Positions 42,061-49,776 of a DNA stretch of 57,500 nucleotides are shown here, piece by piece. The notes under the pieces were generated by a model that saw only the letters and a list, made by a program, of their open reading frames with translations, was not told where the DNA came from and ran no database searches. Position 1 is the stretch's first letter. The number at the start of each line of letters is the position of its first letter. This DNA comes from Thermoanaerobacter kivui (GTDB lineage: Bacteria; Bacillota; Thermoanaerobacteria; Thermoanaerobacterales; Thermoanaerobacteraceae). The DNA lies in assembly GCF_000763575.1 (NCBI RefSeq), contig NZ_CP009170.1, forward strand, positions 1-57,500, read 5' to 3'. Position numbers and translations under genes: made by a program.

Positions 42061-43552
42061 TTAATGAATAAGTCTGGCCGTCTGTGTCGGACACGCAGCC
42101 TTTATGTAAGTGTAAAGTGAGGGCCTCGTTTGATTCCTTCTTACCCCAAAATAACTTTATACGATGAGAAGGATATAAAAAAAGGGAACCGGAAAGGCTC
42201 CCCATCTTTATATTTTTATCCAACCCCATAGCCTGCATCATTAATTTAAAGATGTCTGTATTGTCTATGTGCCCTGTAAAGGCCTCAGCATACGGGCCAT
42301 AAGCCATTATTGGGACATCTGTACCGGTATGGGCCGTGGAAGTCCAGCCGAGTAACGCCCTCCTGCTCACGATATCGGCGCACATGTTTGCTACCGCAGA
42401 CGGATTTTTATCTTTTTCCTTAAAGGCGTTTAACATCAGTATCATTTCGTCGATTGTGAGGTCTTCAATGCCAAGGTACTGGGAGAAGACCTGCTTTATG
42501 TTGTCGGGGGTTAGTTTGGAAGCTATGACGTCTGCGATAGAATTCTTCTGCCGCTTTAGTATTTCGGGCTTGAAGTTATACTGCCCGTAGCCGCCAATGG
42601 ACAACCCGCCGGTCTCGTGGTCTGCTGTGACTATTACCAGGGTATTCTTGCGGTCTTTTGCGAAATCCAGAGCGATTTTAACTGCTTCGTCGAAAGCTAG
42701 AACGTCTCTTGCCACCGCTGCCCCATCGTGGGTGTGGGCTGCATGGTCGATTCGTCCGCCCTCTACCATGAGGAAAAAGCCGTCCTTATCCTTACTTAAA
42801 ATCTCTATTGCCTTTTTCGTCATATCAGCCAGGCTGGGTTCCCTCTTCGGATCTCTATCCATTTCATAGCTGAGATGGCTCATTTTGAAAAAGCCCAGCA
42901 ATTTGCCCTCGGTCACTTTAAGCATTTCATCCTTGTTTTCAACGACTGTATAACCCATCTTTTTAGCCTCGGTTATTAGGTTCCGATCGTCTTCTCTCTT
43001 ACCACCCTGTTCCTTGGGAATAAAGTGCTGCTTTCCGCCTCCGAGGAGAACGTCCACCTTATGATTCAGTATATCCACCGCTATTTTGTTTTCGGCGTTC
43101 CTGTCCGCATTGTGAGCCGCAAACACCGCTGGAGTCGCGTGGGTTATCCTTGTGGTCGTCACGAGGCCGGTGGCTTTGCCCTTCTTCTGGGCGATTTCCA
43201 GGATAGTCTCAACGGGCTTTTTATTAACATCGACGCTTATGGCGGCATTGTAAGTCTTTACTCCCGTGGCGATGGCGGTGCCGGCCGCCGCCGAGTCGGT
43301 CACCCACTTTTCAGCAGGGTCGTTGGGGTAAGTGGAGACGGTACCATTATAGGTGAACCCGTCCATGGTCAGCGCGTTTCCCTTGAAAATGCGCCCTAAT
43401 GTTAAATGTCCGTAACCCATGCCATCTCCGATGAAAAGGATCACGTTTTTTGCCGGAGGAGCAGCTTCGGCAACCGTGTATATATGAGATGTTGCTGCTA
43501 AAAAAGATACCGCTATTACTAAAACAATAAAGAAAGATAAAAATTTTTTCAT
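42044..43552 (-). CDS. phoA: Alkaline phosphatase (secreted)
   Basis: A 502-residue alkaline phosphatase that releases phosphate from organic monoesters outside the cell. A signal peptide is visible at residues 1-31 (KKFLSFFIVLVIAVSFLAATS, cleavage near AEAA). Metal and catalytic motifs are VILFIGDGMGYG near 38-49, the nucleophile serine in WVTDSAAAGTAIATGVKT near 87-104, VEGGRIDHAAHTHDGAA near 262-278 and TADHETGG near 309-316. The last about 30 residues (from KESNEALTLHLHKG) run into the decayed metallophosphoesterase and may be a fused tail. GC content is visibly higher than the core genes, which suggests transfer. A Pho-box array lies upstream. Confidence 0.92.
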   Translation of the reverse strand: MKKFLSFFIVLVIAVSFLAATSHIYTVAEAAPPAKNVILFIGDGMGYGHLTLGRIFKGNALTMDGFTYNGTVSTYPNDPAEKWVTDSAAAGTAIATGVKTYNAAISVDVNKKPVETILEIAQKKGKATGLVTTTRITHATPAVFAAHNADRNAENKIAVDILNHKVDVLLGGGKQHFIPKEQGGKREDDRNLITEAKKMGYTVVENKDEMLKVTEGKLLGFFKMSHLSYEMDRDPKREPSLADMTKKAIEILSKDKDGFFLMVEGGRIDHAAHTHDGAAVARDVLAFDEAVKIALDFAKDRKNTLVIVTADHETGGLSIGGYGQYNFKPEILKRQKNSIADVIASKLTPDNIKQVFSQYLGIEDLTIDEMILMLNAFKEKDKNPSAVANMCADIVSRRALLGWTSTAHTGTDVPIMAYGPYAEAFTGHIDNTDIFKLMMQAMGLDKNIKMGSLSGSLFLYPSHRIKLFWGKKESNEALTLHLHKGCVSDTDGQTYSLSNKNK

Positions 43553-43600
43553 ATTTTTTCCTCCCTCCTTTTGATTTCAATTATTATAATAGCACTTTGG

Positions 43601-43659
43601 TGTTAAAATTTTATTATATTTATGTTAAATATGTTAAAATATTGTTAAGATAAGGTTAA
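43601..43659 (-). promoter_or_regulatory. Pho-box array and promoter of phoA
   Basis: On the minus strand four TTAACA/TTAACC hexamers occur at 43654-43659, 43643-43648, 43632-43637 and 43623-43628, start-to-start 11, 11 and 9 bases. Four bases after the last one comes TATAAT (43613-43618). PhoP boxes in Gram-positives are tandem TT(A/T/C)ACA repeats about 11 apart placed over the -35 region of PhoP-activated genes. A fifth TTAACA at 43601-43606 and a second TATAAT at 43583-43588 lie further downstream. Confidence 0.8.
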
Positions 43660-43680
43660 AATTCCGTACTAGCCCCCTAA

Positions 43681-44374
43681 AAGATTCTTAGTGTAAAATA
43701 AATGTAGGGATCGAGATGGAAAAAAAGACTCCCTCCTCTTGGTAAGAAAATAGAGATGGATTAAAATTAATAGATGTGGAAGAAAACAATACCAATGAGG
43801 AGGGAGAAAATGACTAATATTATAGTAGAATTTATAAAACTTTTCGAGCGTGTAAAGGAAGATAGGATAAAAATATTAGAAGGAGAAATAGATTTAGTAT
43901 ACATTCGATGAATGTAAAAGAAGGGTTAGATATATACTGCAGTTAAAGGAGCCATAGTAAGCAAAGCCACAGAAGTTTTATATGAGAAAGCATCAGAGAT
44001 GGTATTAGGAAAAGAAAAAGTAAGCCGTCAAACAGTCATGAATATCGTGAGAGAATTCAAAGATTAGTAGGAGAGTACATAGAACAAAACTTTGATACAG
44101 ACAAGATAGAGAAAATATACCTAATAAGGAGATGGAGCACAGTGGATAAAAGAAGGGTTAGAATGGATACCGAATGCTAGTTTTGTGTTGGACAGATTTC
44201 ATTTACTGAAGAATGTAAGAAAGATAGCAAGAGGGAATGAGAGGACTTTTAAAGAGATAGTAGAAGCAATAGATGGGAAAGACAAAAATAGATTTGAAGA
44301 GATTGTCATTGCTAAATTTCTCGATTCTTATTAAAATAATTTTCCCTACAAATTCTTGACACCATCTTATTTTT
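43681..44374 (+). mobile_element. Decayed ISLre2-family element
   Basis: The ends resemble the intact ISLre2 copy at 47.7 kb: GTGTAAAATAAATGTAGGGA near 43691-43710 and, inverted at the right, TCCCTACAAATTCTTGACACC near 44343-44363. Between them only about 490 bases of transposase remain, roughly a third of a full copy. It lies between phoA and tadA. Confidence 0.7.
43810..44300 (+). pseudogene. Degenerate ISLre2 transposase (UPF0236)
   Basis: Starts with GGAGGG and ATG, giving MTNIIVEFIKLFERVKEDRI, then hits a stop near 43909. Later pieces in shifting frames match the intact copy: KATEVLYEKASEMVLGKEKV, then GDGAQWIKEGLEWIPNASFV with LDRFHLLKN (the intact copy has [25 protein letters not shown]). 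Several frameshifts and an internal deletion make it inactive. Confidence 0.78.
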
Positions 44375-44382
44375 AGCTGCAC

Positions 44383-44411
44383 TTGACACTTCAATAATTC
44401 TCTGATAAAAT
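44383..44411 (+). promoter_or_regulatory. tadA promoter
   Basis: TTGACA at 44383-44388, 17-base spacer, TAAAAT at 44406-44411. It sits just outside the right end of the decayed IS. Confidence 0.75.
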
Positions 44412-44481
44412 ACCTTTATGCAGAGTACAGATCAAAAACCATAGGTTGATTTTATGTATATGCCTATTTACGGTGGATTGT

Positions 44482-44928
44482 ATGATTAATAAATTCATGG
44501 AAGCTGCTATTTTAGAGGCGAAGAAAAGTTACCAACTTGGAGAAGTACCTGTTGGAGCTGTTATTGTAAAAGGTAGACAAATAATTGGAAGAGGATTTAA
44601 TCAAAAAGAATCTGCAAATGATGCAACAGCCCATGCAGAAATATTAGCTATAAGAGAGGCTTGTAAAACTCTTGGCAGCTGGAGACTGGATGACTGCAGT
44701 ATGTATGTCACTTTAGAGCCTTGTCCCATGTGTGCTGGAGCTATTTTAGAGGCTCGCATAAAAAGAGTATATATAGGTGCAGAAAGCGATAAATCTGGTG
44801 CTGCAGGTACAGTAGTTGATATTTTAAATAACAGCTATTTAGGAAGTAAAACAGAAGTGTATTTTGGAATAATGGAAGAAGAGTGCAAAACTCTTTTAAA
44901 AGATTTCTTTGAAAATTTAAGGAGATAA
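44482..44928 (+). CDS. tadA: tRNA-specific adenosine-34 deaminase
   Basis: TadA converts A34 to inosine in tRNA-Arg(ACG), letting one tRNA read CGU, CGC and CGA. The 148-residue product has the deaminase zinc motif HAEILAIREAC near 53 and EPCPMCAGAILEARI near 83-97. The ATG at 44482 follows GGTGG; an upstream ATG frame exists but no good site. Its substrate, tRNA-Arg(ACG), is encoded at 36.5 kb. tRNA-Ser genes follow directly. Confidence 0.96.
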   Translation: MINKFMEAAILEAKKSYQLGEVPVGAVIVKGRQIIGRGFNQKESANDATAHAEILAIREACKTLGSWRLDDCSMYVTLEPCPMCAGAILEARIKRVYIGAESDKSGAAGTVVDILNNSYLGSKTEVYFGIMEEECKTLLKDFFENLRR

Positions 44929-44932
44929 GTGC

Positions 44933-45023
44933 GGAGAGATGGCTGAGTGGTCGAAAGCGCTCGCCTCGAAAGCGAGTGGGCGAATTTTTCGCCTCGTGAG
45001 TTCGAATCTCACTCTCTCCGCCA
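44933..45023 (+). tRNA. tRNA-Ser (CGA)
   Basis: Acceptor GGAGAGA pairs with TCTCTCC. Anticodon loop CTCGAAA gives CGA. It has a long variable arm GGGCGAATTTTTCGCC, T-loop AGTTCGAATCT and encoded CCA. It begins four bases after the tadA stop. Confidence 0.96.
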
Positions 45024-45078
45024 TGAAAATTGAATAAAACGGTGGAGTAATTATATGGGTTGAAGTCCAGTAAAACGT

Positions 45079-45172
45079 GGAGAGATGACCGAGTGGACGA
45101 AGGTGCACGACTGGAAATCGTGTGTACCCTTTAAAAGGGGTACCGAGGGTTCGAATCCCTCTCTCTCCGCCA
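45079..45172 (+). tRNA. tRNA-Ser (GGA)
   Basis: Acceptor GGAGAGA pairs with TCTCTCC. Anticodon loop CTGGAAA gives GGA. Long variable arm GTACCCTTTAAAAGGGGTAC, T-loop GGTTCGAATCC, encoded CCA. This is the isoacceptor matching the UCC specifier of the serS T-box. Confidence 0.96.
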
Positions 45173-45303
45173 TTTTCATAAATTTTCAAAACGAAAAAAT
45201 CGTAGGTTACAGCAAATAAACTCTTACAGAAACCGCAAAAACACGACTGAGTGAAAAAAAATTGAATAACCTACAAAGAATCGTGTGTACATATTTCCGA
45301 CAC

Positions 45304-45342
45304 AACCATCTCCCTAAAAGGAAAAGGAGGAGGTGGTTTTTT
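45304..45342 (+). terminator. Hairpin terminator after the tRNA-Ser pair
   Basis: AACCATCTCC pairs with GGAGGTGGTT (with G-T pairs) over a 15-base loop, followed by T4. A separate inverted pair, GTAGGTTA at 45202-45209 and TAACCTAC at 45267-45274, precedes it, possibly an old IS end. Confidence 0.6.
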
Positions 45343-45343
45343 G

Positions 45344-45666
45344 TTGTTTAAATTTGCAATAGAGGAGTTTATAGTTGATATGATTAATTCAAGAGATTAT
45401 GTTGATGTTGTAGAATAGCTAAAAACATTTCCTAATATAAAAACAGTTTCAAGAGATGGCTCTATGTCATACCGCAATGCAATAAAAGAGGCACATCCTG
45501 ATACGATACAAGTAAGTGACCGGTTTCATCTTCTTAAAAATCTTGCTCAGTATTGTAAAGACTATATTATGAAAACTTTAAATCAAAAAGTTTCCGTGCC
45601 TTTACCTTCTATTCCAATGAAAAATGCTGATAAAGCAGATACAATGAAAGATTCTGCAATTATAAA
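45344..45666 (+). pseudogene. Fragment of an ISL3-family transposase
   Basis: The frame reads FAIEEFIVDMINSRDYVDVVE, then an in-frame TAG where related transposases have tryptophan, then LKTFPNIKTVSRDGSMSYRN and PDTIQVSDRFHLLKNLAQYC. SRD-GS-x-Y and the DRFHLLKN block are the catalytic-region landmarks of ISL3 transposases. Both the N-terminal zinc-finger part and the C-terminus are missing. The right end is cut by the IS4-like element that begins near 45667. Confidence 0.75.
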
Positions 45667-46988
45667 CTATAGATGAGAAAATTTAATAACAAATATTACC
45701 ATTAGATAGATACACTTTATCTAAGCCAATTTTAGTTGCTCAAAAATCTCATCGATAGGTATATTATTTTTAGCTTGATCATAGTTCCATTGAATACGCT
45801 GCTTTTGTACATCTTTACGAACTATAACTATTCCACAACCAAATTGACAATATTTATCACTTGAAACTGTACAATACAGGTATGTCAATGATATAAGACA
45901 TAATAACCTATCTATTGATTTTGTAGAGCGTACTCGATATGTATTTAAGCCAAGGTTGTTCTTTGTCTGCCTGAAAAAAATCTCTATGGGTCACCTCTGA
46001 CTGTAGTAATTTAGAATAGTCTCAGTATTTAGTTCAGTATCAGTGCATAAAAATGCATGTAGAGCTTTTTGATTTTTAAAAGCTTTTTCAGGCCAGCATA
46101 TTAGAACTACAGCATTATCTATCCCATTTAAAGCACCTTCATAACGATATACCCAGTAATTAGAACCTTTCACTGTAACGAGGTGAACTTCGTTCTTATC
46201 AATATACTGGGCAAAGTCTTTTATCTGGATGCGAATCCCTTTGGGATATATAATGCGGTTGATTTTAAGCGCACCAATAAGATGATAGCCTTGCTTAAAG
46301 TGTGCATTAATTACTTTTTCATTTGCAAACCAGGAATCACAAAGACCATATGCTGGCCCTTTGGGTATCGGGAGTGTTGATACCATAATGTAGTATGGCA
46401 ATACTATTCTGCCACAAGATATCACCATAGCAAGAAATTGATGGTCCCAAACCTGTTTTCCTTTTAAATGCGATTGATGAAATCCTGTTGCTTGAATAGG
46501 ATGTTTAGCCTGTAACGAAGGCTTGGTCTTTTCAGCAATAGTATCATCAAATATCACAAACAAAGGACTTTTATGGGTTGAGAAAGTTGATAAATAATAC
46601 GAATAACTTCTCGCCTTATAGCTCTCCATGCATATTCTATATTCCAAACACCTTGGCTTAAAAATTTGCCAAAGGTAGTTCTATGACAATGTGCAAAGCT
46701 TAAATTAACAATATCAGTAACAGTGCCACTGTAACCTTTTTGAACAGCAGCGATAATAAATTCCACAATATGGCGAATAACAGGTTTGGTGAAGTATAGC
46801 ATAAAATTTAATTTAAAAAGGTACTGGTAAATTGCTGAGTTTTCTGTTATTCTATTATCATGAGACATATGCTCCACTCCTGTTATTGATTTTTTTGTGG
46901 TAATTAAAGTTATATCACAGAAGTGAGCATTTGTCTCTATAATTTTATTATGTGGAATTTATTGTAATCGTATTTTCTCATCTATAGT
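45667..46988 (-). mobile_element. IS4-like insertion sequence, inactive
   Basis: Perfect 16-base terminal inverted repeats, CTATAGATGAGAAAAT at 45667-45682 and its complement at 46973-46988, enclose one broken transposase on the minus strand. Total length about 1.32 kb. The repeat similarity continues imperfectly outward into GCAATTATA/TATAATTAC, so the exact ends and the target duplication are uncertain. Confidence 0.8.
45721..46877 (-). pseudogene. Broken IS4-family transposase
   Basis: The N-terminal part (46554-46877, MSHDNRITENSAIYQYLFKL) and the main part (45991-46647) are in different frames, so a frameshift lies near 46.57-46.60 kb. The main part carries the first catalytic Asp in FVIFDDTIAEKTKPS and a second Asp in GLCDSWFANEK. 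At 45991-45993 a TGA stands where the YREK motif needs tryptophan: YYSQR-stop-PIEIFFRQTKNNLG. Reading past it gives a normal C-terminus to a TAG at 45721. Two lesions make the gene inactive. Confidence 0.85.
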
Positions 46989-46989
46989 A

Positions 46990-47697
46990 TAATTACTTTT
47001 TTGATGTCTACTTTAAACACCTTTTTAAACCTGCAAGCACAGCGATAATTCCAGACATAGTAAAAAAAGATTATTTAATATCTGCAAACTCTTTAAGTGA
47101 AACTGCTGCTAATCTGATTAACATAGTTGGAGTTGATATTAGGAGGTATTTTATTTGCTTTATTTAATCCTGTATTCTTATTTGTTGCTAATGGAATTTC
47201 CTTTATTTTATCCGGAATTTTTGAAATGTTTATCAATGTAAATTACGAGCAAAATATGAGTTTAAGCGAATCTGAACAGGTTATAAATAGTGTAGAAAAT
47301 AAAAATCTATTCAGTCAGTTTTTGGATGGCTTACGTGTAATTAAAAGCAATAAATTTTTGCTTTTTTATTGCTATTATAGGCGGAGGTGTTATTTATTTT
47401 TAGCACCAATATCTTTATACATACCACTTTACACAAAAAATATTCTGAACCTTTCCAGCACATTTTATGGAATTATTAGCTCGGCGATTACAGTTGGAGG
47501 ATTATTTGGGTCATTAGCCTTATTAGTATTCGGAAAAAGGGTAAATAAAAAATTTTTTATTGTATCAGGATTTATTTTTCAAGGGATATCTTTAATTATG
47601 TTTGGATTAATTCAAAATTTTATAGGTGGATTTGTTTCATTAATGATTTTAGGGATTGCATTAAGTAAAATCCTTTCGTATAATATCTATCCTATTT
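46990..47697 (+). pseudogene. MFS transporter, internal fragment with frameshifts
   Basis: The first part reads FKHLFKPASTAIIPDIVKKDY and ANSLSETAANLINIVG, the typical middle of MFS_3-type (EntS-like) exporters. The frame then shifts near 47.13 kb into LGGILFALFNPVFLFVANGI, and a further +1/-1 pair near 47.35-47.40 kb disrupts the stretch that should read IGGGVIYF. The last recognisable part is SSTFYGIISSAITVGGLFGS through IALSKILSYNIYPIFVQ, where the ISLre2 element begins at 47698. The N-terminus is missing (left edge is the IS4-like element) and the C-terminus is not on the far side of the ISLre2 copy. Confidence 0.8.
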
Positions 47698-49307
47698 TTG
47701 TACAACATAGTGTAAAATTATCGTAGGATTTTTTAAGTGATAAAAAACAAGAGACAACCCCTGTGATAAAATAGATTATGGAAAACAAAACAATACAGAA
47801 AGGGGTGTCTCTTGTGAAAAAAAATATCTTTGAGGATATTATACTACAAAATGCTCTAAATTTCACTAAGGAAGTAGTAGAAATTTTTGGTGATTTATTA
47901 AATAAAGGAATGAATATTACAGAGCTTGCAGCAAGGATAAAGGAACTGACGGACAAACTAGGTAGAGAGGCAATAGAAGCAATTATTGAAGAGTTAGATA
48001 GGATAATAAAAGAAGATAAGAGAAGGAAAGAAAAATGGGTAGTAGAGAGGAAAGATAAAAAGAGATTAACGACAATCCTTGGGGATATAGAATATGAGAG
48101 GACATATTACAAATCCAGAGAGGATGGAAGATATACATACTTGATAGATGATGCATTAGAGATAGGACGGCACGATAGGATAGAGAAGGGAGTAAAAATA
48201 AAGTTAGTAGAAAACGCGATAGAAGAATCATATGAGAGAAGTAGTAAAAAAGCATGTCCAGAGGAGTTAAGTAAACAGACGGTATTAAACGCAATAAGGG
48301 AAATAGGAGAAGTAGAAGTAAAGAGAGAAATAAAAGAGAAGAAAGAGGTAAGGGTATTATACATAGAAGCAGATGAAGACCATGTGCCTTTGCAAGATGG
48401 CAGCAATGAAACACCGCGATTGATATACATACATGAAGGTAAAGAAGAGAAAAATGGTAGAAATGTACTGAGAAATGTGCATTACAAAGCATATGTAGGA
48501 GAGAAACCTGAAGACATATGGATAGATGTAGCAAATTACATAGAAGACAATTACAAAGAAGAGAAGATAGAGAAGATATACATAGCAGGAGATGGGGCAC
48601 CGTGGATAAAAGAGGGATTAAAATGGATATTAAAATCAAGGTTTGTGTTAGACAGATATCATTTAAACAAATACGTATTAAAAGCAACATCAAAAGAGCC
48701 AAAGTATAGAGATAAGATATGGAGAGCAATAAATGAAGGGAATAAAGAAGGAGTGAAGAAGGTATTTGATGAGCTAATAAAGGCAGCAGAGGAAGAGAGA
48801 GAGAAAGAGAAGATAAAAGAAGCAAGGAAATACATACTAAACAATTGGGAAGGAATAGTGATATACAACAAAGACGAAGATGTAATAGGGTGCAGTGCAG
48901 AAGGGCATATAAGCCATGTATTTTCAGCCAGATTAAGCAGGAATCCACTAGGGTGGAGTAGAGAAGGATTAAAGTTAATGGCGAAATTAAGGGTATTCAG
49001 CAAGAATGGAGGAGACTTAAGAGAAGCAGAATGGGGTAAGAAAAAGAATATCAATGCTGGGAGTTATAATTTAACGAAGAAGCAAATAAAAGAAGCGGTA
49101 AGGAGAGTTAAAACGTCTACAAATGAAAAAATAAACAATATTACGGTTTTGAATATAGGGAAAGTAACGCCAATATATAGGGTTTTAAGAGCATTAAAAT
49201 ATGCACAAGTTATATAAAAAGCATGATAAGTTGAAGTATGAAATTAACTAAGTTTCAGGGGTTGTCTTAAAAAAATCCTACAGTATCTTGACACTATCTT
49301 TGTACAA
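47698..49307 (+). mobile_element. ISLre2-family insertion sequence, apparently intact
   Basis: The left end begins TTGTACAACATAGTGTAAAA and, read inverted, the right end begins TTGTACAAAGATAGTGTCAA; both continue to GTAGGATTTTTTAAG about 40 bases in, giving imperfect terminal inverted repeats. A single full transposase gene lies between. No matching 8-9 bp duplication of the flanks was seen (left flank ATCCTATTT, right flank TTGGTTATT). It interrupts the MFS pseudogene and ends 63 bases before the SRP RNA gene. Confidence 0.85.
47814..49217 (+). CDS. ISLre2-family transposase (UPF0236)
   Basis: The 467-residue product has the UPF0236 layout: a helical N-terminus ([20 protein letters not shown]), the segment [20 protein letters not shown] near 88-107, the catalytic-core stretch [12 protein letters not shown] near 187-198, [15 protein letters not shown] near 262-276 and [14 protein letters not shown] near 279-292, and the C-terminal [10 protein letters not shown]-like segment [27 protein letters not shown]. 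The start is GTG at 47814 behind AAAGGGGTG; an ATG 12 codons upstream is in frame. No internal stops were seen, so it may be active. Confidence 0.88.
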   Translation: MKKNIFEDIILQNALNFTKEVVEIFGDLLNKGMNITELAARIKELTDKLGREAIEAIIEELDRIIKEDKRRKEKWVVERKDKKRLTTILGDIEYERTYYKSREDGRYTYLIDDALEIGRHDRIEKGVKIKLVENAIEESYERSSKKACPEELSKQTVLNAIREIGEVEVKREIKEKKEVRVLYIEADEDHVPLQDGSNETPRLIYIHEGKEEKNGRNVLRNVHYKAYVGEKPEDIWIDVANYIEDNYKEEKIEKIYIAGDGAPWIKEGLKWILKSRFVLDRYHLNKYVLKATSKEPKYRDKIWRAINEGNKEGVKKVFDELIKAAEEEREKEKIKEARKYILNNWEGIVIYNKDEDVIGCSAEGHISHVFSARLSRNPLGWSREGLKLMAKLRVFSKNGGDLREAEWGKKKNINAGSYNLTKKQIKEAVRRVKTSTNEKINNITVLNIGKVTPIYRVLRALKYAQVI

Positions 49308-49314
49308 TTGGTTA

Positions 49315-49343
49315 TTGCCAATGTATTTTTTATGTGATATACT
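49315..49343 (+). promoter_or_regulatory. SRP RNA promoter
   Basis: TTGCCA at 49315-49320, 17-base spacer and TATACT at 49338-49343. It starts eight bases outside the right end of the ISLre2 element. Confidence 0.7.
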
Positions 49344-49370
49344 TAAATTACACACAAGGTAATAATTCTT

Positions 49371-49641
49371 GGCCGTACTAGATGGGGAGGTAGCGGTGCC
49401 CTGTAACCTGCAATCCGCTATAGCAGGGTCGAAGTCCCAGGCTGAGGCCTGACCATTGTAAGGTCTGGCATAAGTAAGTGGTGTTGATGCTTGAGTCCTG
49501 CGCAACGGAAATTTGCGAACCCCGTCAGGTCCGGAAGGAAGCAGCGGTAAGCAAACACTTCCGTGTGCCGCAGGGGCGCTTGAGTGGAGCTAACTGCTTA
49601 TGTAACGCTTATGGTGGCAGGTCGAAGCTGGGTGTACGGCC
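49371..49641 (+). ncRNA. ffs: Signal recognition particle RNA, large Firmicute type
   Basis: About 271 nt. The 5' end GGCCGTAC pairs with GTACGGCC at the 3' end. The Alu-domain part GGGAGGTAGCGGTGCCCTGTAACC is near the 5' end and the universal S-domain hairpin GTCAGGTCCGGAAGGAAGCAGC is near 49525-49546. This long form with an Alu domain is that of Bacillus and many Clostridia. It pairs with Ffh to target membrane proteins. Confidence 0.96.
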
Positions 49642-49657
49642 TTTTATTTTTTCCATT

Positions 49658-49697
49658 CTTTTAAGAATTTCTTTATGTAGCCCTTCTTAAAAGTTTT
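49658..49697 (+). terminator. Hairpin after ffs
   Basis: CTTTTAAGAA at 49658-49667 and TTCTTAAAAG at 49684-49693, 16-base loop, then TTTT. A first T-rich run (CCTTTTATTTTTT) follows the RNA itself at 49640-49652. Confidence 0.6.
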
Positions 49698-49776
49698 CAT
49701 TTAAGTTTTTGTGCGTTTTATCCGAAAATAATATAGGGAATTTGTTTTCTACAAAAGAAGAAAGTTGGAGGATATT

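Noticed and set aside
44917-45189. Minus-strand open frame with RGIRTLGTPFKGYT and ERVRFELTRR motifs
   Set aside because: This is the well-known false protein made by reading class II tRNA genes backwards.
47983-48948. A 321-codon minus-strand open frame rich in leucine and serine opposite the ISLre2 transposase
   Set aside because: Composition reflects the purine-rich coding strand of the transposase read backwards; no ribosome binding site.
49478-49690. Plus-strand frame inside ffs
   Set aside because: It overlaps the SRP RNA and has no homology-like features.
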